64,000 nucleotides of DNA from Actinomycetes bacterium (GTDB taxonomy: Bacteria; Actinomycetota; Acidimicrobiia; Acidimicrobiales; RAAP-2), in assembly GCA_021785695.1 (NCBI GenBank), contig JAJYEQ010000002.1, positions 33,465-97,464 on the forward strand. The letters run 5' to 3'. Below the pieces are notes generated by a model, which did no database searches, was not told where the DNA came from, and was given only the letters and a program-made list of their open reading frames with translations. This document shows, piece by piece, positions 30,154 to 38,400 of the stretch. The stretch's first letter is position 1, and the number at the start of each line of letters is the position of its first letter. Position numbers and translations under genes: made by a program.

Positions 30154-31413
30154 CTAGCGCTCGCTCTCGAGATCCAGACCCGCCAGGAGCTCGCCCACGC
30201 GCTCGAGGTACGCCGTCGCGGTGAAGGGCTCGCAGACGCGATGATCGAAGGAGAGTCCCAGGATCACCTGCGACCCGACCTCGACGCGTGGCACGCCGTC
30301 CACCTCGCGCACCACGGGCACCTGGCGCACCGCCCCCATCGAGATGACGGCGACCTGCGGCTGGATGATGATCGGCGCACTCCACAGGGCTCGCGACCCG
30401 GTGGGACCCACCAGCGTGAAGGTCCCGCCCAGCAGGTCGTCGGTCGTCAGCTGTCGTGACGCGACGCGCTCACCCAGCTCATCGACGCGACGGGCCAGCG
30501 CGCGCAGGGTCAGGCCGGCCGCGGCGTGCACGACGGGGACGAGCATCCCGTCACGGTGAACCTCACGCATGTACCCCAAGTTGACGGTGCGGTGCACCAC
30601 GAGCTCGTCGCCCGCGAAAGTCGCGTTGAGGAACTCGAACTCGCCGAGCGCCCGCACGGCAGCCAGGCCTACGACCATCTCGTCGGTGACGGGCACCCCG
30701 TCGCGCGTGACCCGACCTCGACGGTCGAGCTCGGCGAACACGGCACCGTCCACCTCAACGGCCACGAAGCCGTGCGGCGTGGTCTGGGCCGAGAGCGCCA
30801 TGTGCTGGCCCATCCGGCGCAGCCCGTTCGACAGCGGCACCACGACATCATCGGTGGGACCGTTGGCGACGGCACGCTCGGCGTCACGGCGGGTGATCGA
30901 ACCGCCCGGGCCGGACCCGCGAACCGTTGTCGGGTCCACGCCGCCATCGGCGAGGATGCGGCGCACGACGGGCGACGTCACCAGCCCCGGACGCTCAAAG
31001 ACCTCCGGCGGGGGGGCCGCCGCGGCCGGTGCGCTGGGAGCCGGCGTGACGGGCGCGGGCGCGGGCGCGCTGGCCGGCGCGGGAGGAGCCGGCGTGACGG
31101 GCGCGGGCGCGACCGGGGCGGGCGCGACCGGGGCGGGCGCGACCGGGGCGGCCGCGCTCGGGGTGGGCGCCGCCGTGGCGCCCTCGTCGATCACGGCGAC
31201 GCGCGCCCCCGTCTCGACGGTGTCGCCCTCCTGGGCCAGGATCTCGGTCAGGACACCCGCGGCCGGCGAAGGCATCTCGGAGTCCACCTTGTCGGTCGAG
31301 ATCTCGAACAGCGGCTCGTCGCGCGCGACCTGGTCGCCCACGCTCTTGAACCACCGCGTGATGATCCCCTCGGTCACCGATTCACCGAGCGACGGCAGCG
31401 TCACGTCAGCCAA
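30154..31413 (-). CDS. 2-oxoacid dehydrogenase E2 acyltransferase (dihydrolipoamide acyltransferase)
   Basis: 419 residues. TTG 31413 is chosen because MADVTLPSLGESV is the usual beginning and GGAAGGGGG lies 7-9 bases upstream. One lipoyl domain (1-80, Lys42 in EISTDKVDS) is followed by an Ala/Pro linker rich in APAPV repeats (about 85-150), an E1/E3-binding domain (TSPVVRRILADGGVDPTTVRG) and the catalytic core. Unusually the active-site HxxxDG motif reads HRVCEP (His391, Glu395, Pro396): Asp and Gly are both replaced. The substrate (pyruvate, 2-oxoglutarate or branched-chain) cannot be told, and no E1 gene is nearby. Confidence 0.88.
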   Translation of the reverse strand: MADVTLPSLGESVTEGIITRWFKSVGDQVARDEPLFEISTDKVDSEMPSPAAGVLTEILAQEGDTVETGARVAVIDEGATAAPTPSAAAPVAPAPVAPAPVAPAPVTPAPPAPASAPAPAPVTPAPSAPAAAAPPPEVFERPGLVTSPVVRRILADGGVDPTTVRGSGPGGSITRRDAERAVANGPTDDVVVPLSNGLRRMGQHMALSAQTTPHGFVAVEVDGAVFAELDRRGRVTRDGVPVTDEMVVGLAAVRALGEFEFLNATFAGDELVVHRTVNLGYMREVHRDGMLVPVVHAAAGLTLRALARRVDELGERVASRQLTTDDLLGGTFTLVGPTGSRALWSAPIIIQPQVAVISMGAVRQVPVVREVDGVPRVEVGSQVILGLSFDHRVCEPFTATAYLERVGELLAGLDLESER

Positions 31414-32827
31414 TGTGGAGCCCCCTTCCAGCGAGGGCCAGCAAGGTCTCGCCAAAGGTCTCCGACAGGGACGGGTGCGGCTGGATGAGACCGGCCGCCT
31501 CTTCGGCGGTGGCCTCCCAGTTGACGGCGTAGTAGCCGGCGCCCAACTGCTCGGTCACCCAGGGTCCGGCCATGTGCACGCCGAGGATCTGGCCAGCCGA
31601 GCCGTCGGGCCGCTTCTCGGCGATGATCTTGACCACGCCATCGGTTTCGCCGATGATCTGGGCCCGGCTGTTGCCGCCGAAGGGGTCCTTCTTGACGACG
31701 ACCTCGTAGCCGCGCTCCTTGGCTGCCGCCTCCGTGAGCCCGCAGAACGCCACCTCCGGGTTCGAGTAGATCGCCCAGGGCACGCGGTCGTAGTCGACGG
31801 GCGTGGCCGGCTCGCCCAGGATCGACTTGATGGCGACGATCGCCTCGGCGAAGCCCACGTGCGCCAACTGGGGCGTGTTGGCCACGATGTCGCCGATCGC
31901 GTACACGTGGGGATTGGCGGTGCGCATGACCGGGTCGGCGACCACGAAGCCCCGATCGTTGACTTCGACCCCCGTCCCCTCGCCCAGCAGCCCCTCGCTG
32001 CGCGGACGACGGCCGACGGCCAGGATCACGGCCTCCACCTCGACGTCATCGCCGCCCTCCACGTGGACGGCGGTGGTGGTGGCGCCCGCGACCGGCGTGT
32101 GCCCGGTCACGTTCACGCCGGTGCGCACCTCGATGCCACGCTTCTTGAAGACGCGCTGGATGACGTTCACGACCTCGCTGTCACAGCCCGCGAGGATCGT
32201 GGGCAGGCCCTCCAGGATGGTCACCGTCGTGCCCATGTCGGCCAGCATCGACGCGAACTCGCACCCGATGGCGCCGCCGCCGATCACGACCGCCGACGCC
32301 GGCAGGCTCGACAGGTCGAGGAACTCGTCCGAGGTCAGCACGAAGGTGCCGTCCAGGTCGAATCCGGGCAGCGTGCGCGGCACCGAGCCCGCCGCCAGGA
32401 TCACGTCGCGGCCCCGGCACACCACGCCGGCGTCGGTCCCGTCGACGACCCGCACCGTGCGATCGGCCTCGAGGCGTCCGGTGCCCTCGAAGATGGTCAC
32501 CTTGCGACCCTTGAGCAGCCCGCTCAAGCCCTTGTGCAGCTTGTCGACCACCTCGCCCTTGCGGCGCTGACTGACCGCGAAGTCGGTGTTGAGGCCCTCG
32601 ACGGCGAAGCCGAAGGCTCCGGCGTGCTCGATGGTCCGGCGCACGTGGGCGGTCTCCAGGAACTCCTTGGCCGGGACGCATCCGCGGTGCAGGCACGTCC
32701 CGCCAACCTTGTCCCGCTCGATCATCGCGATGTGGAGGCCCGCCGCGGCTCCGTAGAGGGCGGCGGCGTAGCCACCCGGCCCGCCGCCGATGATCACGAC
32801 GTCAAACTCTTGGACCTCGTCGGCCAC
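31406..32827 (-). CDS. lpdA: Dihydrolipoyl dehydrogenase (E3)
   Basis: 473 residues from GTG 32827, with AAGGGG about 8 bases upstream. FAD site FDVVIIGGGPGGYAAALYGAAAG, redox-active disulfide in GGTCLHRGCVPAK, NAD-binding SAVVIGGGAIGCEFASML, and the C-terminal catalytic His-Glu in HPSLSETFGE. It reoxidises dihydrolipoyl groups of E2 with NAD+. It overlaps the start of the E2 gene by 8 bases, forming lpdA-E2-lipBA. The 48-base gap after rnhA contains a TAGGAT hexamer that could serve as a promoter. Confidence 0.96.
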   Translation of the reverse strand: MADEVQEFDVVIIGGGPGGYAAALYGAAAGLHIAMIERDKVGGTCLHRGCVPAKEFLETAHVRRTIEHAGAFGFAVEGLNTDFAVSQRRKGEVVDKLHKGLSGLLKGRKVTIFEGTGRLEADRTVRVVDGTDAGVVCRGRDVILAAGSVPRTLPGFDLDGTFVLTSDEFLDLSSLPASAVVIGGGAIGCEFASMLADMGTTVTILEGLPTILAGCDSEVVNVIQRVFKKRGIEVRTGVNVTGHTPVAGATTTAVHVEGGDDVEVEAVILAVGRRPRSEGLLGEGTGVEVNDRGFVVADPVMRTANPHVYAIGDIVANTPQLAHVGFAEAIVAIKSILGEPATPVDYDRVPWAIYSNPEVAFCGLTEAAAKERGYEVVVKKDPFGGNSRAQIIGETDGVVKIIAEKRPDGSAGQILGVHMAGPWVTEQLGAGYYAVNWEATAEEAAGLIQPHPSLSETFGETLLALAGRGLHIG

Positions 32828-32874
32828 GATGTGTCCCCTTCGCTCGCACCACTGTCGCAGGAGAATCCTAATGT

Positions 32875-33330
32875 TTACGCCGGCGAGATCGGCGGGCGCG
32901 CCACTCCGTCCTGGCGGTCGGCTGCGGTCGTGGCGAGAGCGTCGACCAGCTCGTTCATGGGATCGCCGGCGTGACCCTTCACCCAGCGGAAGCGGATGGT
33001 CCCGCGTGCGGCGACCACCTGGTCGACCAGGGGCTCCCACAGATCGCGGTTGGCGACGGCCCGTCCCTGGGAGTTACGCCAGCCCCGGCGCTGCCACCCG
33101 ACGTACCAACGGTCGTGAAAACACTTCACCACGTAGGACGAGTCGCTGACGATCTCGAGGTCCTGCGGGCCAAGCGTGCCCAGCGCCTCCAGCACGGCGC
33201 GCAGCTCCATGCGCTGATTGGTGGTGTGGGCTTCCGCGCCACTGGCGTAGAGGTCCGCCGAGACGGCCCAGGCCCAGCCCCCGGGTCCGGGATTTCCCCG
33301 GCAGGCCCCGTCGGTGTAGGCCGTCGTCAT
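32875..33330 (-). CDS. rnhA: Ribonuclease HI
   Basis: 151 residues from ATG 33330, overlapping the upstream regulator's stop as ATGA. RNase HI cuts RNA in RNA-DNA hybrids. The catalytic carboxylates are visible: Asp in YTDGACRGNPGPGGW, Glu in QRMELRAVLEAL, Asp in IVSDSSYVV, plus HAGDPMNELVDALA with the fourth Asp. It has the basic-protrusion region WQRRGWRNSQGR. Single domain, normal length. It follows an Rrf2-type regulator and precedes lpdA on the same strand. Confidence 0.95.
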   Translation of the reverse strand: MTTAYTDGACRGNPGPGGWAWAVSADLYASGAEAHTTNQRMELRAVLEALGTLGPQDLEIVSDSSYVVKCFHDRWYVGWQRRGWRNSQGRAVANRDLWEPLVDQVVAARGTIRFRWVKGHAGDPMNELVDALATTAADRQDGVARPPISPA

Positions 33331-33785
33331 CGGTGGCGGGTGACCCACGCGTCCGGGTCGCGAGTGAAGCGCGTCACGGACTCGGGGAGCTCTCCGCGCA
33401 GGATCTGACCGACGCTGACGTGCTCGAGCACCTCGCGCAGGGCCGCGCGCACGGCCACCCAGACGTCGCGCAGGTACGTGGCCTCGCCGCCGTAGCTGAG
33501 CGTCTCGGGCCGCATGCCCCGCACCCCGGCCATCGGACCGGTGACCACCCGCAGGACGTCGGCGATGCAGATCTCGTCGGGGTCGCGGGCCAGGCGGAAA
33601 CCTCCTTCGGGACCACGCTGGCTCGTCACCAGACCGCCGCGCCGCAGGTCCGAGAGGATGGCGCCCAGGAACTTCGCGGGCAGCTCCTGCTCGGCCGCCA
33701 GGTGCTCAGCGCTCACCGACGTCGAACTTCCCGCAAGCGTCAGCAGCGCACGGATGGCGTACTCAGCCTTCGCGGGGATCTGCAC
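33327..33785 (-). CDS. Rrf2-family transcriptional regulator without cluster cysteines
   Basis: 152 residues from GTG 33785. Winged-helix start MQIPAKAEYAIRALLTLA, recognition region LPAKFLGAILSDLRRGGLVTSQRGPEGGFRLARDP and the C-terminal dimerisation helix are typical of Rrf2/IscR/NsrR. The three cysteines that ligate Fe-S in IscR-like members are missing (the only Cys is in EICIADVL), so it cannot sense through a cluster in the usual way. The suf genes begin 2 kb away and have a palindromic promoter site, so regulation of Fe-S assembly is conceivable but unproven. A CAGAAT hexamer 6 bases before the GTG may be its -10 element. Confidence 0.85.
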   Translation of the reverse strand: MQIPAKAEYAIRALLTLAGSSTSVSAEHLAAEQELPAKFLGAILSDLRRGGLVTSQRGPEGGFRLARDPDEICIADVLRVVTGPMAGVRGMRPETLSYGGEATYLRDVWVAVRAALREVLEHVSVGQILRGELPESVTRFTRDPDAWVTRHR

Positions 33786-33898
33786 GGTCCCATTCTGCCC
33801 CAGCCGCTCGCCGTGCACCGCAGGCACCCGGCGCCACGGCGTTGGGAAATCCGCGGCCCCCGCGGGTGCGGGGTCGGCGCCGACCCCGCCCGACGGGC

Positions 33899-34642
33899 TC
33901 AGCGATGTCGATCCAGCCAGCCGAGCAGCGTCGCCACCATCCGGGGGTCGGCGCGCAGCTGATGGCCCGCCCCCTGGATGAGACGCAACTCGGCCCGGCC
34001 GTCGGCCGCGTCGACGAGGTCGCGGGCGTCTTGGACGGGGACCTCGACGTCGTCGGTCCCGTGGCCGATCAGGAGCCGCCGCGGCGGGACCTGGGTGACC
34101 GCCTCGAGCGGTGCCACGGCGAGCACGTCAGCCAGGAGCTCGTCGGCAGCCGGCAGATCCTCGGTCGTCGAGACCACCCCGGCATCGATCGTGCGCCCGC
34201 GCAGGCTCTCGGCCGAGCCGCACCAGGCCTCCAGGTGCGCGGGCGCCGCGAAGGTGGCCACGCCGCGCACCCGCTCGTCGCCAGCCGCCACCGCGAGCGC
34301 CAGGGCACCGCCGAAGCCGAATCCGGCCAGCGAGATGCGCGCGTCGCCGTCGTCGGCCCAGTCGATGACACGACCCAGGTCCCGTCGCCACCGCGTGGCC
34401 GAGAAGGTGCCCGTGCTGCCGCCGACGCCCGACAGCGTCCCGGTCGCCACGCGCCAGCCGGACTCGCCAGCCAGGTGCTCGGCGAGCTCGGGCAGCAGGC
34501 CCGCCGCGTGTCGGCCCATGCCGGCCGCCCGCGGCAGCCCGTGGACCAGGATCAGGGTGCGTCCGGCCGCCGAGCGGCCGCCGGCGGCGACCTTGAGGTC
34601 GAGGTAGGTCCCCGCGACCTCCAGGCGCTCGTGGGTCAGCAC
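33899..34642 (-). CDS. Alpha/beta-hydrolase fold protein with the nucleophile replaced by Gly
   Basis: 247 residues from GTG 34642. The oxyanion region LILVHGLPRA, a cap region, the acid segment LLIGHGTDDVEVP and the histidine GAGHQLRADP fit the alpha/beta hydrolase fold. The nucleophile elbow, normally GxSxG, reads GFGFG at 107-111, with Gly109 where the Ser should be (codon GGC, one base from AGC). As read it should lack classic esterase activity and may be a binding protein, or the base may be an error. It is 4 bases downstream of an acyl-CoA dehydrogenase gene on the same strand. Confidence 0.75.
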   Translation of the reverse strand: MLTHERLEVAGTYLDLKVAAGGRSAAGRTLILVHGLPRAAGMGRHAAGLLPELAEHLAGESGWRVATGTLSGVGGSTGTFSATRWRRDLGRVIDWADDGDARISLAGFGFGGALALAVAAGDERVRGVATFAAPAHLEAWCGSAESLRGRTIDAGVVSTTEDLPAADELLADVLAVAPLEAVTQVPPRRLLIGHGTDDVEVPVQDARDLVDAADGRAELRLIQGAGHQLRADPRMVATLLGWLDRHR

Positions 34643-34646
34643 TCGG

Positions 34647-35762
34647 TCAGATGCCCAGGTGCTGAGCCAGCAGGCTGCGGTGGTAGGCCGGGTCGCCGAA
34701 GAGGAGCTCCGAGCTCTTGGCCCGCTTGAAGTAGAGGTGCGCGTGGTGCTCCCACGTGAACCCGATCCCGCCGTGGATCTGAATGTTCTCGGCGGCGCAG
34801 TGGAAGTACGCCTCCGAGCAGAAGGACTTGGCGAGGCTGGCCGCGATGGGCAGCTCGGAGTTGCGCTCCTGGGCGGCCCAGGCCGCGTAGTACGCGGCCG
34901 ACTTGGCCGACTCCACCTCGAGCAGCATGTCGGCGCACTTGTGCTTGATCGCCTGGAACGATCCGATGGGACGCCCGAACTGGATGCGCTCCTTGGCGTA
35001 GGCCACCGCGTTGTCGAGCACGCGCTGGGCCCCCCCGACCTGCTCGGCGGCCAGCGCGGCCAAGGCCACCTGGACGGCCGTGGCGAGACCCTCGGCGGCC
35101 GCGCCCTCCTTGCCCACCAGGGTGGCCGGGGTCTGCGCGAACGTCAGGCGAGCCTGCTTGCGCGTCTGATCCATCGTGGCCAGCGCCTCGCGGGTGACGC
35201 CCGCAGCGTCCGGGGAGACCGCAAAGAGCGACAGGCCGTGCTCGGTCGTCGCGGGCACCAGCACCAGCGTGGCGATCATGCCGTCGAGAACGTAGCTGCG
35301 CGTGCCCGAGACCGTCCAGCCGTCCGGACCCGCCGAGGCGACCGTGGAGGTGGCGCTCAGGTCCCAGGACCCGTCGTCATCGGTCAGGGCCACGGTGGCG
35401 AGGGTGGTGCCCTCGGCGATCCCGGGCAGGTAGCGAGCCTTGTCCTCGTCGGTGCCGACCTCGAGGATCGCCGGTGCGGCCAGCGCCACCGTCGCGAAGA
35501 AGGGGCTGCACAGCAGGGCCGCGCCCATCTCCTCGAAGACGACGTACTGCTCGACGGGGCCGAATCCCTGGCCGCCGTACTGTTCGGGGATCGCCAAGCC
35601 CTGCAGGGCGAGCTCCTCGGCCATCTGGCGCCACACCGCCGGGTCGTAGCCCTCGGCCGTGGCCATGAGGCGGCGCACCTCGGACTCGGGAGACTTCTCC
35701 TCCAAGAAGCGGCGCACCATGCGGCGCAACTCGTTTTGCTCGTCTGTGAATCCGAAGTTCAT
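34647..35762 (-). CDS. Acyl-CoA dehydrogenase
   Basis: 371 residues, ATG 35762 with GAGGGCGAG upstream. MNFGFTDEQNELRRMVRRFLEE begins the N-terminal helical domain, AIPEQYGGQGFG precedes the FAD site, RIQFGRPIGSFQAIKHKCADM is the C-terminal FAD/dimer region and IQIHGGIGFTWEHHAHLYFKRA the conserved end. The composition resembles the short FadE subunits of heterotetrameric dehydrogenases used in steroid side-chain degradation, where one chain lacks the catalytic base; substrate and partner are unknown. It is divergent from sufC1. Confidence 0.85.
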   Translation of the reverse strand: MNFGFTDEQNELRRMVRRFLEEKSPESEVRRLMATAEGYDPAVWRQMAEELALQGLAIPEQYGGQGFGPVEQYVVFEEMGAALLCSPFFATVALAAPAILEVGTDEDKARYLPGIAEGTTLATVALTDDDGSWDLSATSTVASAGPDGWTVSGTRSYVLDGMIATLVLVPATTEHGLSLFAVSPDAAGVTREALATMDQTRKQARLTFAQTPATLVGKEGAAAEGLATAVQVALAALAAEQVGGAQRVLDNAVAYAKERIQFGRPIGSFQAIKHKCADMLLEVESAKSAAYYAAWAAQERNSELPIAASLAKSFCSEAYFHCAAENIQIHGGIGFTWEHHAHLYFKRAKSSELLFGDPAYHRSLLAQHLGI

Positions 35763-35876
35763 GACTCGCCCTCAGTTCTTACCGTGGAGTACGGCAGGGT
35801 ACCTGCGACAATACTCAAATCCGGTCGGGTGCGGGCAGGGTCGCCGGCGGGCGCAGGACCGTCGCGGGGTGCCCGG

Positions 35877-35882
35877 TAGGCT
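35877..35882 (+). promoter_or_regulatory. -10 element TAGGCT of sufC1-sufS-sufU (leaderless layout)
   Basis: TAGGCT ends 6 bases before GTG 35889. It lies in the 126-base divergent spacer with the acyl-CoA dehydrogenase gene. I see no clear operator there. Confidence 0.6.
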
Positions 35883-35888
35883 GCGGTC

Positions 35889-36647
35889 GTGCCGGAGAGG
35901 CTTCTCGAATTACGCGATGTGCACGTCGATGCTGAAGGGACTGCGATCCTGCGCGGCGTCGACCTGAGTGTGGGCGCCGGGGAGATCCACGCCCTGATGG
36001 GACCCAACGGCGCGGGCAAGTCCACCCTGGCCAATGCCGTCATGGGCCACCCGGGCTACCACCTGAGCGCAGGCCAGATCTTCCTCGCTGATCAGGACAT
36101 CTCGTCTTGGCCGCCCGACGCGCGGGCGCGCGCGGGGCTGTTCCTCGCCTTCCAGTACCCCGAGTCCATCAGCGGCGTCTCGGTCATCCAGTTCCTGCGC
36201 CAGGCCATGCTGGCGCGCCGCGGCGTGGAGCAGCTCTCCGTGCTCGAGGTGCGCCTCGAGCTGATGGAGTGGATGGAGCGCCTCGACATGGACCCCGCCT
36301 TCGCCGAGCGCCACCTCAACGAGGGCTTCAGCGGTGGGGAGCGCAAGCGCAACGAGGTCCTCCAGATGGCACTGCTCGACCCCGTGGTCGCGCTCCTCGA
36401 CGAGACCGACTCGGGACTCGACATCGACGCCTTGCGCGTCGTGGCCCGCGGCGTGCGCACCGTGCGCGAGCGACGTCCGTCCATGGGCGTCGTGATCGTC
36501 ACCCACTACGTCAAGTTGCTCGAGGAGATCGAGCCCGACCGGGTGCACATCTTGATCGACGGCCGCATCGTGGAGTCCGGGGGACCCGAGCTGGCCGCCG
36601 CCATTGAGCGCGACGGCTACGACGCGTGGCGGGTGGCGGCTCGATGA
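35889..36647 (+). CDS. sufC: Fe-S cluster assembly ATPase SufC (first copy)
   Basis: 252 residues. Walker A GPNGAGKSTLAN, Q-loop FLAFQYPESISGV, signature FSGGERKRNEVLQMALL, Walker B ALLDETDSGLDIDAL and H-loop VTHY are intact. SufC binds SufB and SufD and drives their rearrangement during cluster assembly. It is the first gene of sufC-sufS-sufU, overlapping sufS by ATGA. A second, diverged sufC lies at 39.8-40.5 kb next to sufD on the other strand; this copy is the closer match to the standard FLAFQYP form. Confidence 0.93.
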   Translation: MPERLLELRDVHVDAEGTAILRGVDLSVGAGEIHALMGPNGAGKSTLANAVMGHPGYHLSAGQIFLADQDISSWPPDARARAGLFLAFQYPESISGVSVIQFLRQAMLARRGVEQLSVLEVRLELMEWMERLDMDPAFAERHLNEGFSGGERKRNEVLQMALLDPVVALLDETDSGLDIDALRVVARGVRTVRERRPSMGVVIVTHYVKLLEEIEPDRVHILIDGRIVESGGPELAAAIERDGYDAWRVAAR

Positions 36648-37879
36648 GCTCCTTCGACCCGCGGCGCGTGCGCATCGACACGCCCGTCTTCTCCCGCGTC
36701 ATCAACGACCGGCCCATCGTCTACCTGGACTCGGCCTCCTCCACCTTGCCACCGCGCCCGGTGATCGAGGCCATGGACCGCTACTACAGCGGCCACCACG
36801 CCAACGTGCACCGCGGGGTGTACCAGACGGCCAACGAGGCGACCGACATCTACGAGGGGGCCCGCCGTGACGTGGGTCACTTCATCGGGGCGCCCGACCC
36901 GCGCCACGAGATCGTGTTCACCAAGAACACCACCGAGTCCTTCAACCTGCTGGCCCGCTCGTGGGGCGCCGCCACTCTCCGACCCGGCGACGTCGTCCTG
37001 GTCACCGAGATGGAGCACCACGCCAACATCGTCCCGTGGTTCCAACTCCAGGCCGAGCGCGGCATCGAGGTGCGCTTCGTCCCGGTGCGCGACGACTTCC
37101 GCCTGGATCTCACCGACCTGGACCGGCTGCTCGCGGGTGTCAAGCTGTTCTCGTTCACGGCCATGTCCAACGTGCTGGGCACGCGCAATCCCGTCGCCGA
37201 GCTGGTGGCGGCGGCTCACGCGCACGGTGCCTTGGCCGCGGTGGACGCCGCCCAGTCGGTGGGGCACCAGCCGACCGACGTGGGCGCCTGGGACGCCGAC
37301 TTCGTGTGCTTCTCGGCCCACAAGATGCTCGGCCCCACGGGACTGGGGATCTTCTGGGCGCGGGCTGACCTGCTCGAAGCGATGCCCCCCTTCCTGGGCG
37401 GCGGGGGCATGATCGCCGACGTGCGCACCGACGGCTTCGTCCCGGCTCACGGACCCACGCGCTTCGAGGCGGGCACGCCGCCCATCGCCGAGGCCGCCGG
37501 CCTGCGGGCGGCCGTCCGGTACCTGACCGGCTTGGGCCTCGACGAGGTCAGCCGCTACGAGCACGAGCTGACGGAGCTGGCCCTGGAGCTGCTGGCGTCC
37601 GGCGTGGGCGACCGCGTCCGGGTGATCGGGCCCGCCGATGCCGTCGACCGCGGCGGCGTGTTCAGCCTGGACGTCGAGGGCGTGCACCCCCACGACGTGG
37701 CCCAGGTCCTGGACCAGTTCGGCGTGTGCGTGCGGCCGGGCCACCACTGCGCCAAGCCGCTGATGCGGCGGTTCGGGCTCGCGGCGACGGCCCGCGCCTC
37801 CCTGGGCCCCTACTCACTGCGCAGTGACCTCGATGTCCTGGTCGAGGCCCTGCTCGCCGCGATCAAGCTGTTCGGGTAG
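36644..37879 (+). CDS. sufS: Cysteine desulfurase SufS
   Basis: 411 residues from ATG 36644 (ATGA overlap with sufC1). This group II desulfurase takes sulfur from cysteine with pyridoxal phosphate bound to Lys227 in FSAHKMLGPTG. The persulfide-forming Cys369 lies in RPGHHCAKPLMRRFG. YLDSASSTLPPRPV and IVFTKNTTESFNLLARS are further hallmarks. Sulfur is passed to SufU, encoded 2 bases downstream. Another desulfurase of the IscS/NifS type is at 60.4 kb. Confidence 0.95.
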   Translation: MSSFDPRRVRIDTPVFSRVINDRPIVYLDSASSTLPPRPVIEAMDRYYSGHHANVHRGVYQTANEATDIYEGARRDVGHFIGAPDPRHEIVFTKNTTESFNLLARSWGAATLRPGDVVLVTEMEHHANIVPWFQLQAERGIEVRFVPVRDDFRLDLTDLDRLLAGVKLFSFTAMSNVLGTRNPVAELVAAAHAHGALAAVDAAQSVGHQPTDVGAWDADFVCFSAHKMLGPTGLGIFWARADLLEAMPPFLGGGGMIADVRTDGFVPAHGPTRFEAGTPPIAEAAGLRAAVRYLTGLGLDEVSRYEHELTELALELLASGVGDRVRVIGPADAVDRGGVFSLDVEGVHPHDVAQVLDQFGVCVRPGHHCAKPLMRRFGLAATARASLGPYSLRSDLDVLVEALLAAIKLFG

Positions 37880-37881
37880 CC

Positions 37882-38340
37882 GTGGCCAACCTCGACGACC
37901 TCTACCGCGAGATCATCCTGGACCACTACCGCTCGCCGCGCAATCGCGGGGAGCTCGTCGAGGCCACGTCACGGACCGAGGGGTTCAATCCCCTCTGCGG
38001 CGACGAGCTGGTGATCTACCTGATCGTGCGCGACGGTGTGCTCGAGGACATCAAGCTCACCGGGCACGGGTGCTCGATTTCGCAGGCCTCCTCCTCGATG
38101 ATGAGCTCGGCGGTCAAGGGCAAGCGCCTCGAGGACGTGCGCCACGTCATCGACCGGTTCAAGACGATGATGACGCTTCACGACGATGGCACCGCGGACG
38201 CGCCAGCGCCCGAGCCCGACCTGCGCTCCGACGGCGAGCTGGCCGCCCTGGCCGGCGTCGTGAAGTTCCCCGTGCGCATCAAGTGCGCCACCCTGGCCTG
38301 GAACACCCTGGCCCAGGCGCTCGACGAGGCCACCGCCTAG
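37882..38340 (+). CDS. sufU: SufU sulfurtransferase
   Basis: 152 residues from GTG 37882. The zinc ligands are conserved: Cys39 and Asp41 in NPLCGDE, Cys64 in GHGCSISQASSSMM and Cys135 in RIKCATLAW. In Gram-positive bacteria SufU accepts sulfur from SufS by zinc-ligand swapping and hands it to SufBCD; it is not an IscU-type scaffold. It includes the roughly 20-residue insertion typical of SufU relative to IscU. Last gene of the rightward suf unit. Confidence 0.95.
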   Translation: MANLDDLYREIILDHYRSPRNRGELVEATSRTEGFNPLCGDELVIYLIVRDGVLEDIKLTGHGCSISQASSSMMSSAVKGKRLEDVRHVIDRFKTMMTLHDDGTADAPAPEPDLRSDGELAALAGVVKFPVRIKCATLAWNTLAQALDEATA

Positions 38341-38400
38341 CGAGCGCGCCTCGGCGAGGTGCGGCTCAGCGTCCTGGGTGCCCCGCCCGGCGAGCCGGCT

